The position numbers and the translations under genes are program-made. Below the pieces are notes generated by a model. It did not search any database and was not told where the DNA came from. It saw only the letters and a list, made by a program, of their open reading frames with translations. This document shows positions 43,537 through 55,741 of a stretch of 64,000 bases of DNA, in pieces (the stretch's first letter is position 1; each line of letters starts with the position of its first letter). This DNA is from Cycas panzhihuaensis (taxonomy: Eukaryota; Cycadophyta). Where the stretch lies: NCBI GenBank assembly GCA_023213395.1, contig CM041465.1, positions 132,253,741 through 132,317,740 on the forward strand. The letters are read 5' to 3'.

Positions 43537-44106
43537 GTGTTTGAAGCCCTAAAACGAACAATAGCCTCAATGCCTGTATTACGATTCTCGAATTGGAACA
43601 AGATATTCCATATACATATCAACACTTGCCAATTTGCCATCGGATGTGTTCTAACACAACTAGGCGAAAATAATATAGACCGACCCTATCTATTTTGCAA
43701 GCCAAGAGCTAACCTAAGTAGAAGAAAATTATACGACTACAAAAGGAGAAGGTTTAGGAATGGTTTACACCCTACAAAAGTTTCTGCATTACCTCCTCTC
43801 CAATCCTTGTATATTTTATGTGGATCACCAAGCATTGATGTATCTGGTGAATAAACCATTATTGGAAGGTTACATTAGTCGATGGTTAATGTTATTCCAA
43901 GACTTTACCTTTCAAATCTTGGTTAAACCTGGAAAACCTCATATAGTCCCTGACCAACTTTTCAGAATTCATAATGGGGAAGAAGTTGTAGGAGTGCATG
44001 ATGATTTTCTTGATGTAGTATTATTTAGTCTCAAAGCAATCCCTATTGAATGGTATGAAGATATTAGAGTTTCTAGCTACAAGGCAATGCCCCCAAAATA
44101 TGGATA
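43537..44106 (+). pseudogene. Gypsy H RNase H
   Basis: Two overlapping frames: 43537-43854 with FHIHINTCQFAIGCVLTQ (the position of the first catalytic Asp reads Asn), and 43760-44107 with IFYVDHQALMYLVNKP and VKPGKPHIVPDQLFR. The latter is the counterpart of the KGK.N.VADALSR end. A frameshift near 43760 separates them. Confidence 0.82.
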
Positions 44107-45300
44107 AAACCCAAAAAAGGAACTTGATATGAAAAGCAAAACCCTACCAACCAATTGGTGGAGAATTATATCGACTTAGACCTGATGACGTCTTACGACG
44201 TTGTATCTGACCACACGAGGTACAACAAGTGATGTCCCAGGCACATGAAGGAGTATTACGTGGGGATGTAGGGGTGAAAAATACATAGAGGAAAATATTA
44301 ACAACTGGATTTTGGTGGCCAACCCTGTTCAAAGATGTGAAGTGTTGGGTAAAGAAGTGTGACCACTACCAAAGAATCGAAAAACCACAACCTAGAGATT
44401 TTAACCCTTTAAATCCAATACTTCCCCTAGCACCATTTGAGAAGTGGGGGCTAGATTTCATTGGGCCAAGAAAACTAGTAGCATAACAAACACAAACAAG
44501 ATATATTTTGGTAGCCATAGATTATGCAACTAAATGGGTAGAAGCATGGGCATTACGGAAAGCAGACATAATCAACACTTCCCAATTTTTATATGAAGTG
44601 ATTATAACAAGATTTTGATGTCCTATTGAGTTAATTAGCGATTAAGGGGCCCATTTTCTAAACGAGGTAGTAAGGGAACTCTTAGAAACTTTTCTTATTA
44701 GTCATCACAAATCTATCCCTTACTATCCTAGGGCTAATGGGCAAGCAGAAAGCTCAAACTAGATTCTGGAGAATTGTATAAGGAAAATATATGATGTTGG
44801 GAGGTCTGATTGGGCAGAAAAGTTACCTTCGGTTCTGTGAGCATTTCGAACAACTTATAAAATAGCAATAGGACAAACACCATTCAAATCAGTCTATGGA
44901 ACCGAAGCTATATTGCCCATTGAATTCCAAATTCCAATTCTAAGGATAGCACTTACTTGTTGATTGGACGACGTTGAATCCTTAAGAGAATGCTTATGGA
45001 AATTAATTCAACTTGATGAGGACCGACAATAGGTAGAATGGTTACAAGAAATTGAAAAGATAAAAGAAAAAGCATGGCACAACCGCCACTTAAGAGCACC
45101 ACAGTTCAAGGAAGGGGACTGAATCTTATTGTATGATAACAAATTTTGCACCCATCCTGGAAAATTAAAACTACAATGGTTGGGTCCATATCGGGTTGAG
45201 TATATTTTTGAAAATAGATCAGTACAACTACAAGAGATAAATAGATACATACTGTCCACACTAGTTAATGGCAATAGATTTAAACTCTATCACCATTAGA
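44107..45300 (+). pseudogene. Gypsy H integrase
   Basis: Nearly the whole integrase is readable in one frame with about eight stops. Finger: AHEGVLRGDVGVKN to CWVKKCDHYQRIEKP. Core: GLDFIGPRKLV, then WVEAWALRKA, LISD (followed by a stop), and YPRANGQAESSN with the Glu. C-terminal part: LRAPQFKEGD, LQWLGPYRVEYIF and VNGNRFKLYHH. No chromodomain follows. Related sequence recurs at 51240-52290 (N). Confidence 0.87.
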
Positions 45301-45402
45301 GTTCTATTCCAATAGGAATCAACTGAATGTATATTATGGATTGCTTGTAGTTGCAAACAACCAAAGTTATTTTAGTACCAAACTCAAGATTCTACCTGGT
45401 AC

Positions 45403-45406
<4 letters not shown>

Positions 45407-45440
<34 letters not shown>

Positions 45441-45470
45441 ATTACAATAAATAAATAAATAAATAAAATG
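45407..45470. repeat. (GA)15 and (AAAT)n microsatellites
   Basis: Fifteen GA dinucleotides at 45407-45436, then ten bases, then five to six AAAT/AATA units at about 45446-45468. They lie between the end of H integrase and the extra ORF. Confidence 0.95.
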
Positions 45471-45989
45471 GGAAAAAATCAACCGTAACTCGAAAAGTCA
45501 TACACTTGAGCAAAATCATGGACAAAATTAAATTAAAGAAAATACAATTTAGGCATCCGTTCCAAGCAAATACATTATACATTCCTAATTTAGAATGAGA
45601 ATGGAACGTACTAGTCAAAGAGGACCAAAACAAAATAAAATACATTATACATTCCACAAATGGAACGCAAATGAGAATATACCTGATAAAGGGATGAAAT
45701 AGCCAAAATAAATATTACATTCCCGAGACCATTCCGATAGAAGAACGCACACGAGCAGACGATTATAATAGCTCAGAGTTGGTATAATCTTAGTATTTTG
45801 ACAGTTGCTAGGTCATCAACAGAGACAAATTCACAATGAGAACACATCCTACCCTATATTCAATGCAACAAATGCATAGTAGTCGAAGATACAATATATG
45901 TCTAAAGCAACGAACAAACCGGGGTTTGTTAATTCTCTTGTATTCATTTTGATTATTAAATTCACAATTATCTGTGTTCACTTCCTTCG
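45471..45989 (+). other. Spacer between H integrase and extra ORF
   Basis: No coding frame. The phrase AAATACATTATACATTCC occurs twice (near 45566 and 45639) with a following GGAACG, a short dispersed duplication. Otherwise nothing recognised. Confidence 0.55.
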
Positions 45990-47060
45990 GCCACAAAATG
46001 AAGATTGCAAGAATTTAGGAGACCTATTTATCCAAGCTACATGCAAAATTTAAGGAGCTACCTATCTCATTTCAAGGGAAAAGTACACAAGCATTGGGGG
46101 GATTTCATTTGAATGCCACCATTATATTGGGATTCTAAAGTCATGGAGCAAGTTCTAATAGCCCTAAAATCAAACATTAACAAAATAGAGCTTAGTACAG
46201 GGTCCATTCATGCTGTTACAGGACTTTCCAAGGAAGGGGAGACTCCAACAACCACAAAATGGTCAAAAGTGGATTGAGAAATATGGATTTGTGAACTCTG
46301 CAATTCGGACTCCCAAGTCTATTCTGGAGGAATTAGAATCATTGATATACGGGATAAAAGGCTACAATGGATAGCAAAAATTATTGTGACAAAATATCTT
46401 TCCAAACAAAAATATATTTCCATTCCAGGTGGTATGATGGCTACTTTACCATTGGTTCATGATGGGGTTCGGATGAATTGGTATGAATTTTTGGCAAGCA
46501 ACATGGAGTAATAGTTGGGAGAGTTGCAAACTCATCCCTTTAGGCACCCATCACTCTTACTGGCCATATTGTTTCAACAATGTCCAAATGCCAAACCATC
46601 GCACATACCAATTCATCTAGGAGAACCTGACAATTAAGAAATGGATAAATGTAATGCCTAACACCACTCAAGATCCAACGATAAAGAGGCAAGTCAAGGC
46701 AGAAATGGGAAAAATTTTAAAATGGATTCATCACAAGCCTGGAACCTCTTTTCGTTTATGACCAAAGCAAGTAAGTAAGAAGAGTACCAAGTGGAGACAA
46801 GAATAGTCCGATGAAGAATTAGCACCTTCATTAGTTACGAAAACCGGAGAGGGTTCTGCTCAGCGTCCTCTGGAAGGCAAGGAAAAATAGATCATTCAAC
46901 TCTTGGAAGAATTGGAACAAGGGTATAAAGTGGAGATTGCATATTTGCGGGAGAAGTTAAAAGAAAAGGATGCCATTATAGCTACCTTGACACAGATTAA
47001 TGAGGAATTGCTATTAGCAAATGAGCCACCAATAGACCCAAAACTGTAGGGGCAATCCTG
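45990..47060 (+). pseudogene. Extra ORF of gypsy H, with C-terminal coiled coil
   Basis: A low-stop plus-strand region after integrase and before the PPT. Readable pieces are RRFRRPIYPSYMQNL, KVMEQVLIALKSNINKIEL, then LQWIAKIIVTKYLSKQKYIS and GGMMATLPLVHDGVRMNWYE at about 46360-46490, and finally a heptad-like stretch LEELEQGYKVEIAYLREKLK continuing to about 47030. The middle resembles the plant ORFs of retroelements annotated as 'putative plant transposon protein', but I am not certain. It is the position where Athila carries an env-like ORF; I see no signal peptide or clear membrane segment here. Confidence 0.5.
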
Positions 47061-47064
47061 ATTC

Positions 47065-47950
47065 AGAGAGGGAGGAGGAGAATACAAAATCTTGAAAATT
47101 TTGAAATTTCAGCAAGGATGCTCAATCAATTTTGTTAACCCAGGATAGATGTTAGGGTCAAATTAGAAACATGTGTGCCCAAAGGAAGGAACACATGATG
47201 ACTGAGGTTTAATATGACTAATAAGTGCGGGATAAAATCCCAACAAGCATCCAAAATGAGGAACGTAGGACTCAAGAATAGGAACAAGTACACAGTGCGT
47301 TCCATCATAGGAACACACAATAGACATAGAACGCATATGGAACAATTGCAGAATGCACAAGAAACAGATGTTGAATGGTCAAGGCAGATGCAAGCCATGT
47401 GGATAGGATCATACAGACGCATGTGTGGAGTAATTAATAGACATGATAATTAACCCAAGATTAATTATCAAAGGACATGCTTTACGAAAAAGGTACGGTT
47501 GTGACTTCTGGTCACAACTGTTCCCCAATAGGCACACATATCCTATTTAAGCTTATTCACACAGCCATTTTGGTGTGAGAGTTGAGTTCAATGACTCATT
47601 AGGGCTTGGTCTGGTACGAACAACTAGCCAAGCAATGTATGGATCATATTATATGAGGAATGCAATGTAAACCATGATTTTGTTTAATGAAATACCAGAG
47701 TTACGAGAAACTTATGTCTTCTATGTGTTTATTGATATGATGAAGAATGCATGATAATATGTTGTGATTGTGTTTATATTTGTGGACTTACAAGGCATAT
47801 TATGATACACTAATCCGCATGTCGACTATGAGCCCACCCTAGACTATAGTGGAAAACCTTGACAAGTGCATTCTCATAAGGGCAGTGAGAAGTCAACATG
47901 GTCCTCACAAGAAGGGATGTAAGGGGCTGGAACCAAGGTAGAAATGCTCC
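47065..47950 (+). repeat. Gypsy H 3' PPT and LTR region
   Basis: AGAGAGGGAGGAGGAGAA at 47065-47082 is a strong PPT. The LTR starts either just after it or at TGTTAGGGTCAAATT (47150). A TATTTAA box is at 47544-47550. The sequence from 47150 to about 47940 parallels the minus-strand copy at 2520-3341. The right boundary is not resolved, and no primer site is visible. Confidence 0.65.
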
Positions 47951-48049
47951 AATGAGGAAGGAGTAAAGGGGTGCGTGCGGCAAAGAAGACACAATTTCAT
48001 CGAACGAAGTCACAAATGGCTGGAATATCCCAAAATGAGAAGAATAAAG

Positions 48050-49360
48050 GAACACAAATGGCTAGAAAGCCATGAAGCAAGAAGTATAAAGAGGCAAATG
48101 TTGCGGAAAAACTGCAAACCTCCATATAGGTTCGAAAGATGGTTTTGATAGTAGGTGGGTGGATGGTTTCGTGCATAATTTAGCCAAGTAAAGCAAAGAA
48201 GGTTCTTTCTGTTCGTAGGGAACGCGATTCCTGTGGGATAATAGACATAGATCCATTGTTGGAAGTGACCCTGAAGCAGTACTGGATTTATTCGCTTTGC
48301 TACTGGAAGCACACCAGTTACAATTTGAAAGATGTTAGCAATTTTGCTCAAAATTTTAGAGGAGGCCGCACCCAGGTTTTAGGGATTTCGATTCAATTGA
48401 TGCTAGAATTGATTGCACAAGTAGTAGGTATTTCAATTGAAGGGAAGATTTGGGTGAATTGTGGTAAAAATATATGAATTTATCAATCTTCTCCAAGTCT
48501 TTTTAAAGGAGGAATTGTAGAATGTGGGCCCTCAAGAAGGGTAGTTAGTTTCGATGCTGCCTAAATTATAGATGAATTTAGCCTATGTTATTTTCAGACA
48601 TATATTTGTTAGGCAACATTCTTCATATTTATACACTTCACATATTTGAATTTTGAGCTACTAGAAAAGAGGTGAATGGGTTGATATTCTAGTCTTGCAG
48701 CACTCAATTGTTATAAAAATTTTGAAGCTTGGTTAGCAGTAGAGGGTTCTTATACTATAACCATTTTGAATCCCACTTTGATCAAATGGGTTGTAGATTT
48801 TTCTGAAAACAAAAGGAAGAGAAACAAGTGGCAAATATGTAGAAAGAATTGAGTTACTACAAGAAACATCATTCCAAATTGTGCAGGAAGAAAACAATAA
48901 ACAAGCAGCTCAAACTGTTGAGCTACAACAGAATTTGGAATCCGTTCGAAGTGAGCTAAGAGTAAACAAGCTCAAGTTGGATGATGCACAGAAGTTGCTT
49001 GTTGATCAGGATAGGATGCTTGCAGATATTCAGAGGGCAAGAGCAAGGAAGCTACAGGCTCTGGTTTTAAAGCAGGCAGAAAAATTGAGGATGCTTAAAG
49101 AACAATTGCTAGTGAATTAAGTGAAAGCGCCACCTTTGGTTTCCATTGAGGGCGATGAACACAAAATTTCTAAGACTGTTTGGAGGTTGTTTGCTCTAAT
49201 GCAGGAATGCCATCCCCCACATCATACGTATAGCTTGATGTACTTGGAAAAGACAATAACTTTAAGGCTTAGGTCATTTAGGATAGATTGCCCATTAATA
49301 AACAGATCTTGGAAATCATTGGAAAGCATTTGGGAAATTTGTGATGAAGAAGACTGAGAC
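48050..49360 (+). pseudogene. Extra ORF of a second element M, with coiled coil
   Basis: Coding-like pieces: 48241-48480, with LLEVTLKQYWIYSLCYWKH and LMLELIAQVVGISIEGKIW, resembling the N-terminal part of plant retroelement ORFs with an ...IAEATGLP..GE.W block; then 48842-49120, a 90-residue frame rich in Leu/Glu/Lys/Gln (LQQNLESVRSELRVNKLKLD) predicted as coiled coil; then 49121-49357, open after one stop. The layout parallels the H extra ORF. The function is unknown. Confidence 0.5.
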
Positions 49361-50105
49361 TTGTTGGCAGAAATGTTTTTATGGGGAGATTTCCGGGATC
49401 TAAACTGAAGCAATCCAAATATTCTGTTGGGCAACATTCACATTGAGCTTTGAGGTTGGCCTGGAGAGTCGAAATGAGCAAGGCAATGAACTTGATTGAA
49501 CATGGCAAGAAAGAACTCAAAGTCCCTTAGAAATTGAGACCTAATGTTGGAGATGGAGAGTTTGTTTTTTTCTCTTCATCGAAAGTTAATGATGGAGTTT
49601 GGGTTGCAGCAGGAGTATGCCAAGAGCCAGTGGGATCTCATCCATGGTTGGTCCCAAGATAAGGATCAACCTTTGGAGAAAGTTGAGGTGGTTGTTAAAG
49701 GGAGGTTCTAGGACTTGACGAAAGAATTGGACAAAAAGAAACCTTTCTACATTGAGACATAGTTATTGGCTGCTAGCTGTGCTAATGATTTGATTTGATG
49801 AATGGTAGAATTTTAGATTCGGTGAGCAGGAATGATGCACTGACTTGATACATGCCTTTCGAGACTCAATTGATACAGGGTTTGGTGCATCGATTTGACA
49901 TTGAGGATGACTGGTTGGGAGAGTCTTTGCTTGAATGGACAGATAGATCAAAGCAGGTGATGGATCTCAGGGATGAGTCTTGACACAACCGTACAAAGAA
50001 AACTTTCAGTCCACAGAAGAAGCATTGCCACGGTGATGAGCAGAAAGGGAAGCAAAAGAAGATTGAGTGAGACCTTCAAGACAAATGTCCAACAGTAGGG
50101 GGAAA
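49361..50105 (+). pseudogene. Element M, 3' coding remnant and PPT
   Basis: Broken frames continue to about 50090 with no domain recognised. AGTAGGGGGAAA at 50094-50105 looks like a polypurine tract, directly followed by TGACAAGG, a possible LTR start. This would make M the 3' end of a gypsy element whose pol is missing from this position. Confidence 0.45.
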
Positions 50106-50900
50106 TGACAAGGCTAAATATGGGCCTCATTCCCTGCCATTTTCTTCTCTTCTTTGCTTTTGTCAAAGTTTGTTTTATAATGTAATTCTGAATGATTGAG
50201 AGCCTAAGGGACTTTAATCTATTGTAATTAGGGAGAAAACTTGGATACATCCTATGTAAGTCCTTGGGGACAAATTTAGAGGTTGTTGCAAGTCATTTGA
50301 ATCCCATTTTTGTTGTTTATGTAGTTTTGTAATTTACCTTGATTGGCAATGAAGGGTACCTTCCCCTGCCAACAAAGGTAACTTTGTCCTCAATTGTGGG
50401 ATATGAATTACAACTTTTTGTAATTAAGTTAGATGACTGCCTTGCATGGTGAGTTAGTTGGAAGTCAGTTGACACTTGTAACGAACTAACAATTGGGTTG
50501 AGACTTGTATAAATTACTTTCCACCAATCAATAAAATCAGAAGGGATTTTCCTGTTTCCAAGGCTTTGCTTGTGAACATCTCATGAAATGGTACCCTAAA
50601 CTTGTTAGCCTAGTAACTGGGGTGCGGTTGTGAAGCTTACAGGTACTAGCACGTGAGACAAGGTTCCTTTGTAGTCTAGGATTTGTGTTTTGACCTTATT
50701 GGAGTGCTTGTACTGTTGAAAGAGAACTAGTGATGTAGTTGAATGGCAAAGAACTGTGTAGAAGTAATTTGATTGCAGTTTGTAGATTTGATTTCGGCAT
50801 TTTAGTTCAATAGTTGTAGAATATTTCTTTCTATCATTCGCAAGTATACATGTTTGGTCTCAACCTGACCTTTTTTGAGGATCTTGTACCCTTTGAAAAC
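50106..50900 (+). repeat. Possible 3' LTR of element M
   Basis: It begins TGACAAGGCTAAATATGG after a PPT-like run. A TATA-like TATAAATTA lies near 50509-50517 and an AATAAAAT polyadenylation-like word near 50530. I cannot find the right end or a second copy, so the extent is a guess. Confidence 0.35.
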
Positions 50901-51239
50901 ACATCAAACAGCAAGCAGAAACTCCTACCAAAATTTTACAGACCCTTCTACATCTAGAGGGTAAGTAGCGAGGTTTCGTACAAGTTTGATCTACCTCTTG
51001 GGAGGATTGTGGCAAGAACCTTTATTAGGCATCTTTAGCACAAATGATCCCTTCATATATTAAGAATTCGTTGATTAAATTGTTCTTGTAAGCTCTAGGT
51101 CAGCCTTGTCCTTGATGCATGTTGTGGTTCACTTGTGTGCGCATTGCAAAATGACCTACTATAGCGTCTAAAGCCATCAAATGTTTTTTTGGGTTTTCAT
51201 TATTTTATAGGCTATTGACTATCTTGTAACAAAAAGGGG
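50901..51239. other. Unassigned stretch
   Basis: No coding frame, no repeat and no LTR end recognised between the presumed M LTR and integrase relic N. Confidence 0.5.
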
Positions 51240-52290
51240 ATGGATAATATATTGTCCTCATGTGCATTAGAAAATGAGTTTGCCCAAATTCTAGGACAAG
51301 CACACAAGGGATTGGTAGGAGGTCATATCACTAGTGATGCCATGACATGCAAAATCGCACATGGTGGATTATGGTGGCATGTGCTGTTTACTTATATAGA
51401 AAGATGGGCTAAAACTCGTGATCATTGTCAAAGAGAAGGAACCAACTATAAGTTTGAAAATTTCTTATCTCCTAACTTGGTTTAACCTATAACACCCTTT
51501 GAAAATTGGGGACTAGATTTCATGGGACCTATCAAACTAGTAACATGAAGAATCAATGCACGATATATCTTAATGGCTATTGATTACGTAACTAAATGAG
51601 TTGAAGCCCAATTGTTATGCAATGTGGATGCTCAAAGAATCACTTGTTTTTTAATATGGAATGATTATCATCCACCTTCATTGTTTGATTGAATTAATTA
51701 GAGATCAAGGAATTAATTTCCTTAATAATCCCTTACAACATCTTACTGAGTTTATGACTACACATTGTAGATCTTTGCCATGCTGTCTTTAGACCAAATG
51801 GGCAATCTGAAACTTCAAATAAAATTATTGGTAATGCATTAAGAAAGATTTGTAAAGATGGGCTGTCCAATTTGGTAGAAAAGCTAACTTTGGTGTTGTG
51901 GGCATTTCATACCACTTAAAAGCAAGCCACAGAACAAGTATCATTCCAATTTGGAGTGATTCTTCCATTTGAACATCAAGTTCCAAGTCAGATACTTGCC
52001 ATGCTTACTTGGATGGGGGTTTATGAATCCTTACAAGAAAGACTAGATGATTTGTCAAATTGGAAGGAAAATGAGTGAAGCCACTATGGAGTATGGGCAT
52101 AGAAACATAGTAGCGAAAGGCATAGGACGATTACCATATTAGAACCCTGATTATTTAGGAAGGATATATATGGTCCATGTATTATGGACAAAGCTGATGT
52201 AAATATGTTAATTTAGTTGAAAAATGCTGACAGTGTAATGCTACCCACATTGGTCAATGGCAGTAGATTAAAATTATATTTACAATGGTA
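51240..52290 (+). pseudogene. Integrase relic N, related to H
   Basis: Open frame 51240-51485 gives the zinc finger (GQAHKGLVGGHITSDAMTCK, then RDHCQREG). The core continues through stops with FENWGLDFMGPIKL, ARYILMAIDYVTK, and later a TLVNGSRLKLYLQW-like end near 52245-52290 that matches the end of H integrase (VNGNRFKLYHH). It is more decayed than H. No other N domain is found around it. Confidence 0.75.
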
Positions 52291-54487
52291 GGTAACTTTT
52301 AAAAAAAATTGGCAACATCACAATGTAATATCAAAGGGAGTGATCGGATAGGCATAAAGATGATCATAGCTAGTCAATAGCTAAGCAACTCAATTCAAGA
52401 AATTGTGTGGACAATAGAAACTCTGTGATGAATGCACGGACTGAGCAATTTAAACCAGAAAATTAGAATTGAGAAAGACCAAAGCTGATAAAAAACGGAA
52501 AAAATTCATTTGAAGAGGAGAAAGATGGTGAAATTGAGTCTTGACACAATTTTTTGGGGTATCCTGAGTGGCAACCTTCAAGGATTAGTGTCTGAAGGGC
52601 TCTTTTTTTTTTTGGGTTGGGGGGGGTGTGTGTAAAAGTACATTCTAAAAAGACATTAGAAATCAAATTAATGACCACGTTTACGGACCAAAGGAAGGAC
52701 TGATGTCCAACCTACAATGCTTGATTGAGATATAGAAGGTTCATTTTATAGATAACAAGGATCAATTTATATAAGAAATTAGTTCACAAGCTAGGAATCA
52801 GGTTGCAGCCAACTCAGTCGATCCAAGCTAGAAGTTTGGTTTACTTGTAATAACCACTTTGGTTCCCAGCATTAAAGTAGATCAGTTCAGATATTGTGAT
52901 GCTCAATTAATTTGGTGATTTAAGCAAACAGTCAATGCAGAAATAAAGTATTGTTAGTTATGTAAACTGATTATGTCAATGACTAGTTAACATGGGTCAT
53001 GGGATGAGTTGCAACCATTCGGTTTTCACTGGAGAACTGATGAGAAAAGTAATATATAAACCCAGTTTTTTTGTAAACTGTCAATTTGGGTGAGAGCAAA
53101 TTTGTATCTTCTCTTATCACTGATTGAAGCTGTGAGAGAGTTTTAGTTAATGGTCGCTTTCTGATAATGTATTGTTATTTTATTGTTTATTGTGTCATTT
53201 GTGGACTGATGTTAACGTGTAAATGAATGGTGAGAGAGTGAAGAGAGGCATAATGTGTGTGTAAAACTTTATTTATCAATTGGAAGGGGTCACTGCCATT
53301 GATCTTCAAGGTAGGTTTATTCCCCAGTAACAACCAAGTTTTCAATGGAACTTATTAATGTTGAAAGCCGGCCTCTTTTACTTTATAAACTGAAGCTCTG
53401 TTTAAAAAATTCTTTGTCTTTTTGTCAGTTATATGGGTTTACGTTTTACCCCTCTACAACGTTTTGGGGCATTGCCCTAGGAGTCCCTTGGGGCTCATTC
53501 CTTTGACCTTGCAGGTGACAATTTGTCATATTTGAGCAACTGTTCCATGCTAATTTTATTATGTATGTATTTTGATTTTCACACACACAGACAAGTTATG
53601 ACAAATAGTTGCCATGAAATCCTTCACCCAATTATGATTGTTTTTGTGGAGAAATGGGGTTTAGCAACTTTGATCCTAAGGAAGAGTGTAGAAAATGTAT
53701 AAATGAACTCCTTTGCAAGTATAGTCTCACAGCTAAGAGGTGTTGATTACCATAATTTATCACAATACAATATGTTATAATATTACTAATTGCTAAGCTT
53801 TAGGCTTTTCTCATGTCTAATCAGTTGGATGCGTTCTTGCCTTTTTTTGAAGACAGATTTTTGCAAATGCTAATGCTTCTGCATTTCCGGGCCATTTGAA
53901 AACCCATTTCCATTTTTTCATTTCCATATTTTCACATTTCTGGCAACTTGGAATAAAGTTTTTTTAATTAGGCAAAAAACAATAAATGATTAGAATTACA
54001 TACCACTTTATTTCTGTGGATATGTATTTTTTTAAAAATAAAATTTTGGTCTCTCTAATTGTCCTTATTTTGCCACTAATTGTGGCATTATCATTGTAAT
54101 ATATTCCTGGATGTTGTGATACTTGGGATGAACTTAGTGTCGCTTGTCAATTGATAGATTTGTCTTTTGCTTTCCATAATCCAAAGCAGTTTTGTAGAGT
54201 TTTCAACTTGTATGGTAGTGTTTTGATTTTGCAGCCTTTTATGGTCCTCTTACTTGATTGTGATTTTTTCTGGCACCATATGTATTCATGGATTTGGGCT
54301 CTGTGATTGGTCCTCCACCAGGATGGTAAGCAGTTTTTTCCATATGCCCTATTAAGAAGCCTGTTTGCTTTTCTATGTTTTTAAAACTATGGATGTGGGG
54401 CAGTAAACGTCTGACATGTTATCCAGTCTTGAATCAGTCCCTTTGTTAATGGGCCTGGGCGCTGATCCACGTGAATGCATAAAACAG
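52291..54487. other. Low-repeat stretch upstream of helicase exons
   Basis: No retroelement domain recognised. A T12-GGG-TT-G8-(TG) tract lies at 52602-52634. I searched by eye for the missing helicase motifs (Walker A GGGKS, DEAH) and did not find them. If the helicase gene is intact, this is the 3' end of a large intron ending in CAG at 54485-54487. Confidence 0.5.
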
Positions 54488-55307
54488 GGAATAGATCGGA
54501 AAGATGTGCGAATTGTATGCCACTTTAATATTCCAAAGTCTATGGAAGCATTCTATCAGGAATCCGGAAGAGCAGGACGTGATCAGAAACCATCAAGAAG
54601 CTTACTTTACTATGGACTTGATGATCGGAGAAGCATGGTTCCTTTCAACTCTCTTTTGGCTATTCAATTTTCAGACGCTGCTGGTGATTTTGATTGTTGT
54701 CATATATCCACTGTAGACCCATGCATAAATATTATCCAATATTGTTTTTCTGGATTTCAATGCTTTTGCTTGCAGGAATTTATTTTAAACAACTCCTCCC
54801 AGTTTAAAGGAAAGAAACAAATGTCTCAGGATTTATCATTGAAGAAATCTCTTGCAGATTTTGTTCAGGTGAGATGATTGATCCATGATGTAGCATTTTT
54901 ATCAAAGATTTATGGATAATCAAGTCTAAAATATTCTATAAATATAAATTCTTTGGTCTTATATGGCCATTGTGCAGATGGTCAACTATTGTGAAGGAAC
55001 TGGCTGCCGGAGGCAGAAAATCCTTGCACACTTTGGCGAGCAGGTTCTTGGGTTTGATTAATTAATATCATTTGTCCTTCCATGGCTTGTTTGTTGGTAT
55101 GTTTTAGTGCTTTGGGTCACAATATTGTGGAATATCTAACTATTATAGCATGGCACATTTAATTTCCATTCAGGTATCTGTGTCACTTTGTGGGAAAACG
55201 TGTGATTCATGCAAACATCCAAATCGATTATTTAAGGAGCTGGAGGAACTTTCACTAATGTCTGGTTCCCGTGGAAAGAATGGACTGACTTCAGTCATCA
55301 TCAGTAG
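54488..55307 (+). CDS. RECQL3: RecQ-type DNA helicase, four exons (RECQL3-like), partial
   Basis: Four exons with GT-AG introns: 54488-54637, 54776-54868, 54978-55043 and 55174-55307. The first three are in phase 0. Exon 1 encodes the end of the second helicase lobe ([20 protein letters not shown] and the motif VI box [10 protein letters not shown]). Exon 2 starts EFILNNSS and continues to SLADFVQ. Exon 3 ([16 protein letters not shown]) and exon 4 ([12 protein letters not shown]) hold the four Cys of the RecQ zinc-binding region. RecQ helicases unwind DNA 3'-5' in recombination and repair. The close match of order and sequence to plant RECQL3 as I remember it supports the name. No stop or frameshift occurs, but motifs I-V are absent, so this is either the 3' part of a gene with a very long intron or a duplicated fragment. 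Confidence 0.82.
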
Positions 55308-55741
55308 GTACTTACACAGGTTATTTTATTGATAACAAATTTTGGATGTTTAAGCTTGTTTGATTTGGTGCTTCTATGAATGGATCCCAACTCTGGCCTC
55401 CCTTTTGTTTCAAGGCTACCTTGATAAATGACCTCTATCCAGGTCCCTAAACCATGAATCAGTTGGAATTTGAAATTGAACCTGTTAGACAAATTGTTTG
55501 GTTGAAATTTACTTAGATAAGTTACTAAAGTGGCAACCGAGAAAGACTTTGATTGGCACTTTTTTTTTTGTTTTTTTTTTTGCTTTAGGCTGCACAAGAT
55601 TGAGCTTGGAAGGTCCAAGTAGAACAATCCACGAAGAGAGGGATTGCATTTATCAGACTCTTATCAAGCATACCACAAAGCTTATTATATCTGAAGTTGG
55701 ATATATAACTTAAAAGCAAAGCAGGATCAATGGACACAAGC
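55308..55741 (+). other. Stretch after helicase exon 4; possible terminal exon
   Basis: The donor AG|GTACTT closes exon 4 in phase 2. A T-rich tract followed by TGCTTTAG at 55581-55588 could be an acceptor. If used, the frame would run eleven codons to a stop at 55620-55622. I cannot confirm this from family knowledge, so the gene's 3' end is open. Confidence 0.3.

Larger units (their letters stand above)
34816..47950 (+). mobile_element. Gypsy H, plus strand, with copia G inside
   Basis: Gag end, protease, (copia G), linker, a second gag-like block, RT, RNase H, integrase, an extra ORF, a PPT at 47065-47082 and an LTR region. The RT active site reads FLDDWTLY, which, with the extra ORF after integrase, points to an Athila/Tat-like rather than a chromovirus lineage. 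No 5' LTR is present on the left, where it abuts copia F. Full of stops; old. Confidence 0.8.

Noticed and set aside
45990-47060. Calling the H extra ORF a true envelope gene
   Set aside because: Position fits, but I see no signal peptide, furin-like site or convincing membrane segments, and stops prevent a clear prediction; kept as an unnamed extra ORF.
54230-54345. Possible extra helicase exon ending CCAGGATG|GTAAGCAG
   Set aside because: The donor looks good, but the translated sequence matches no RecQ motif and the next exon begins with an acceptor at 54487 that needs motif V upstream, which this piece does not supply.
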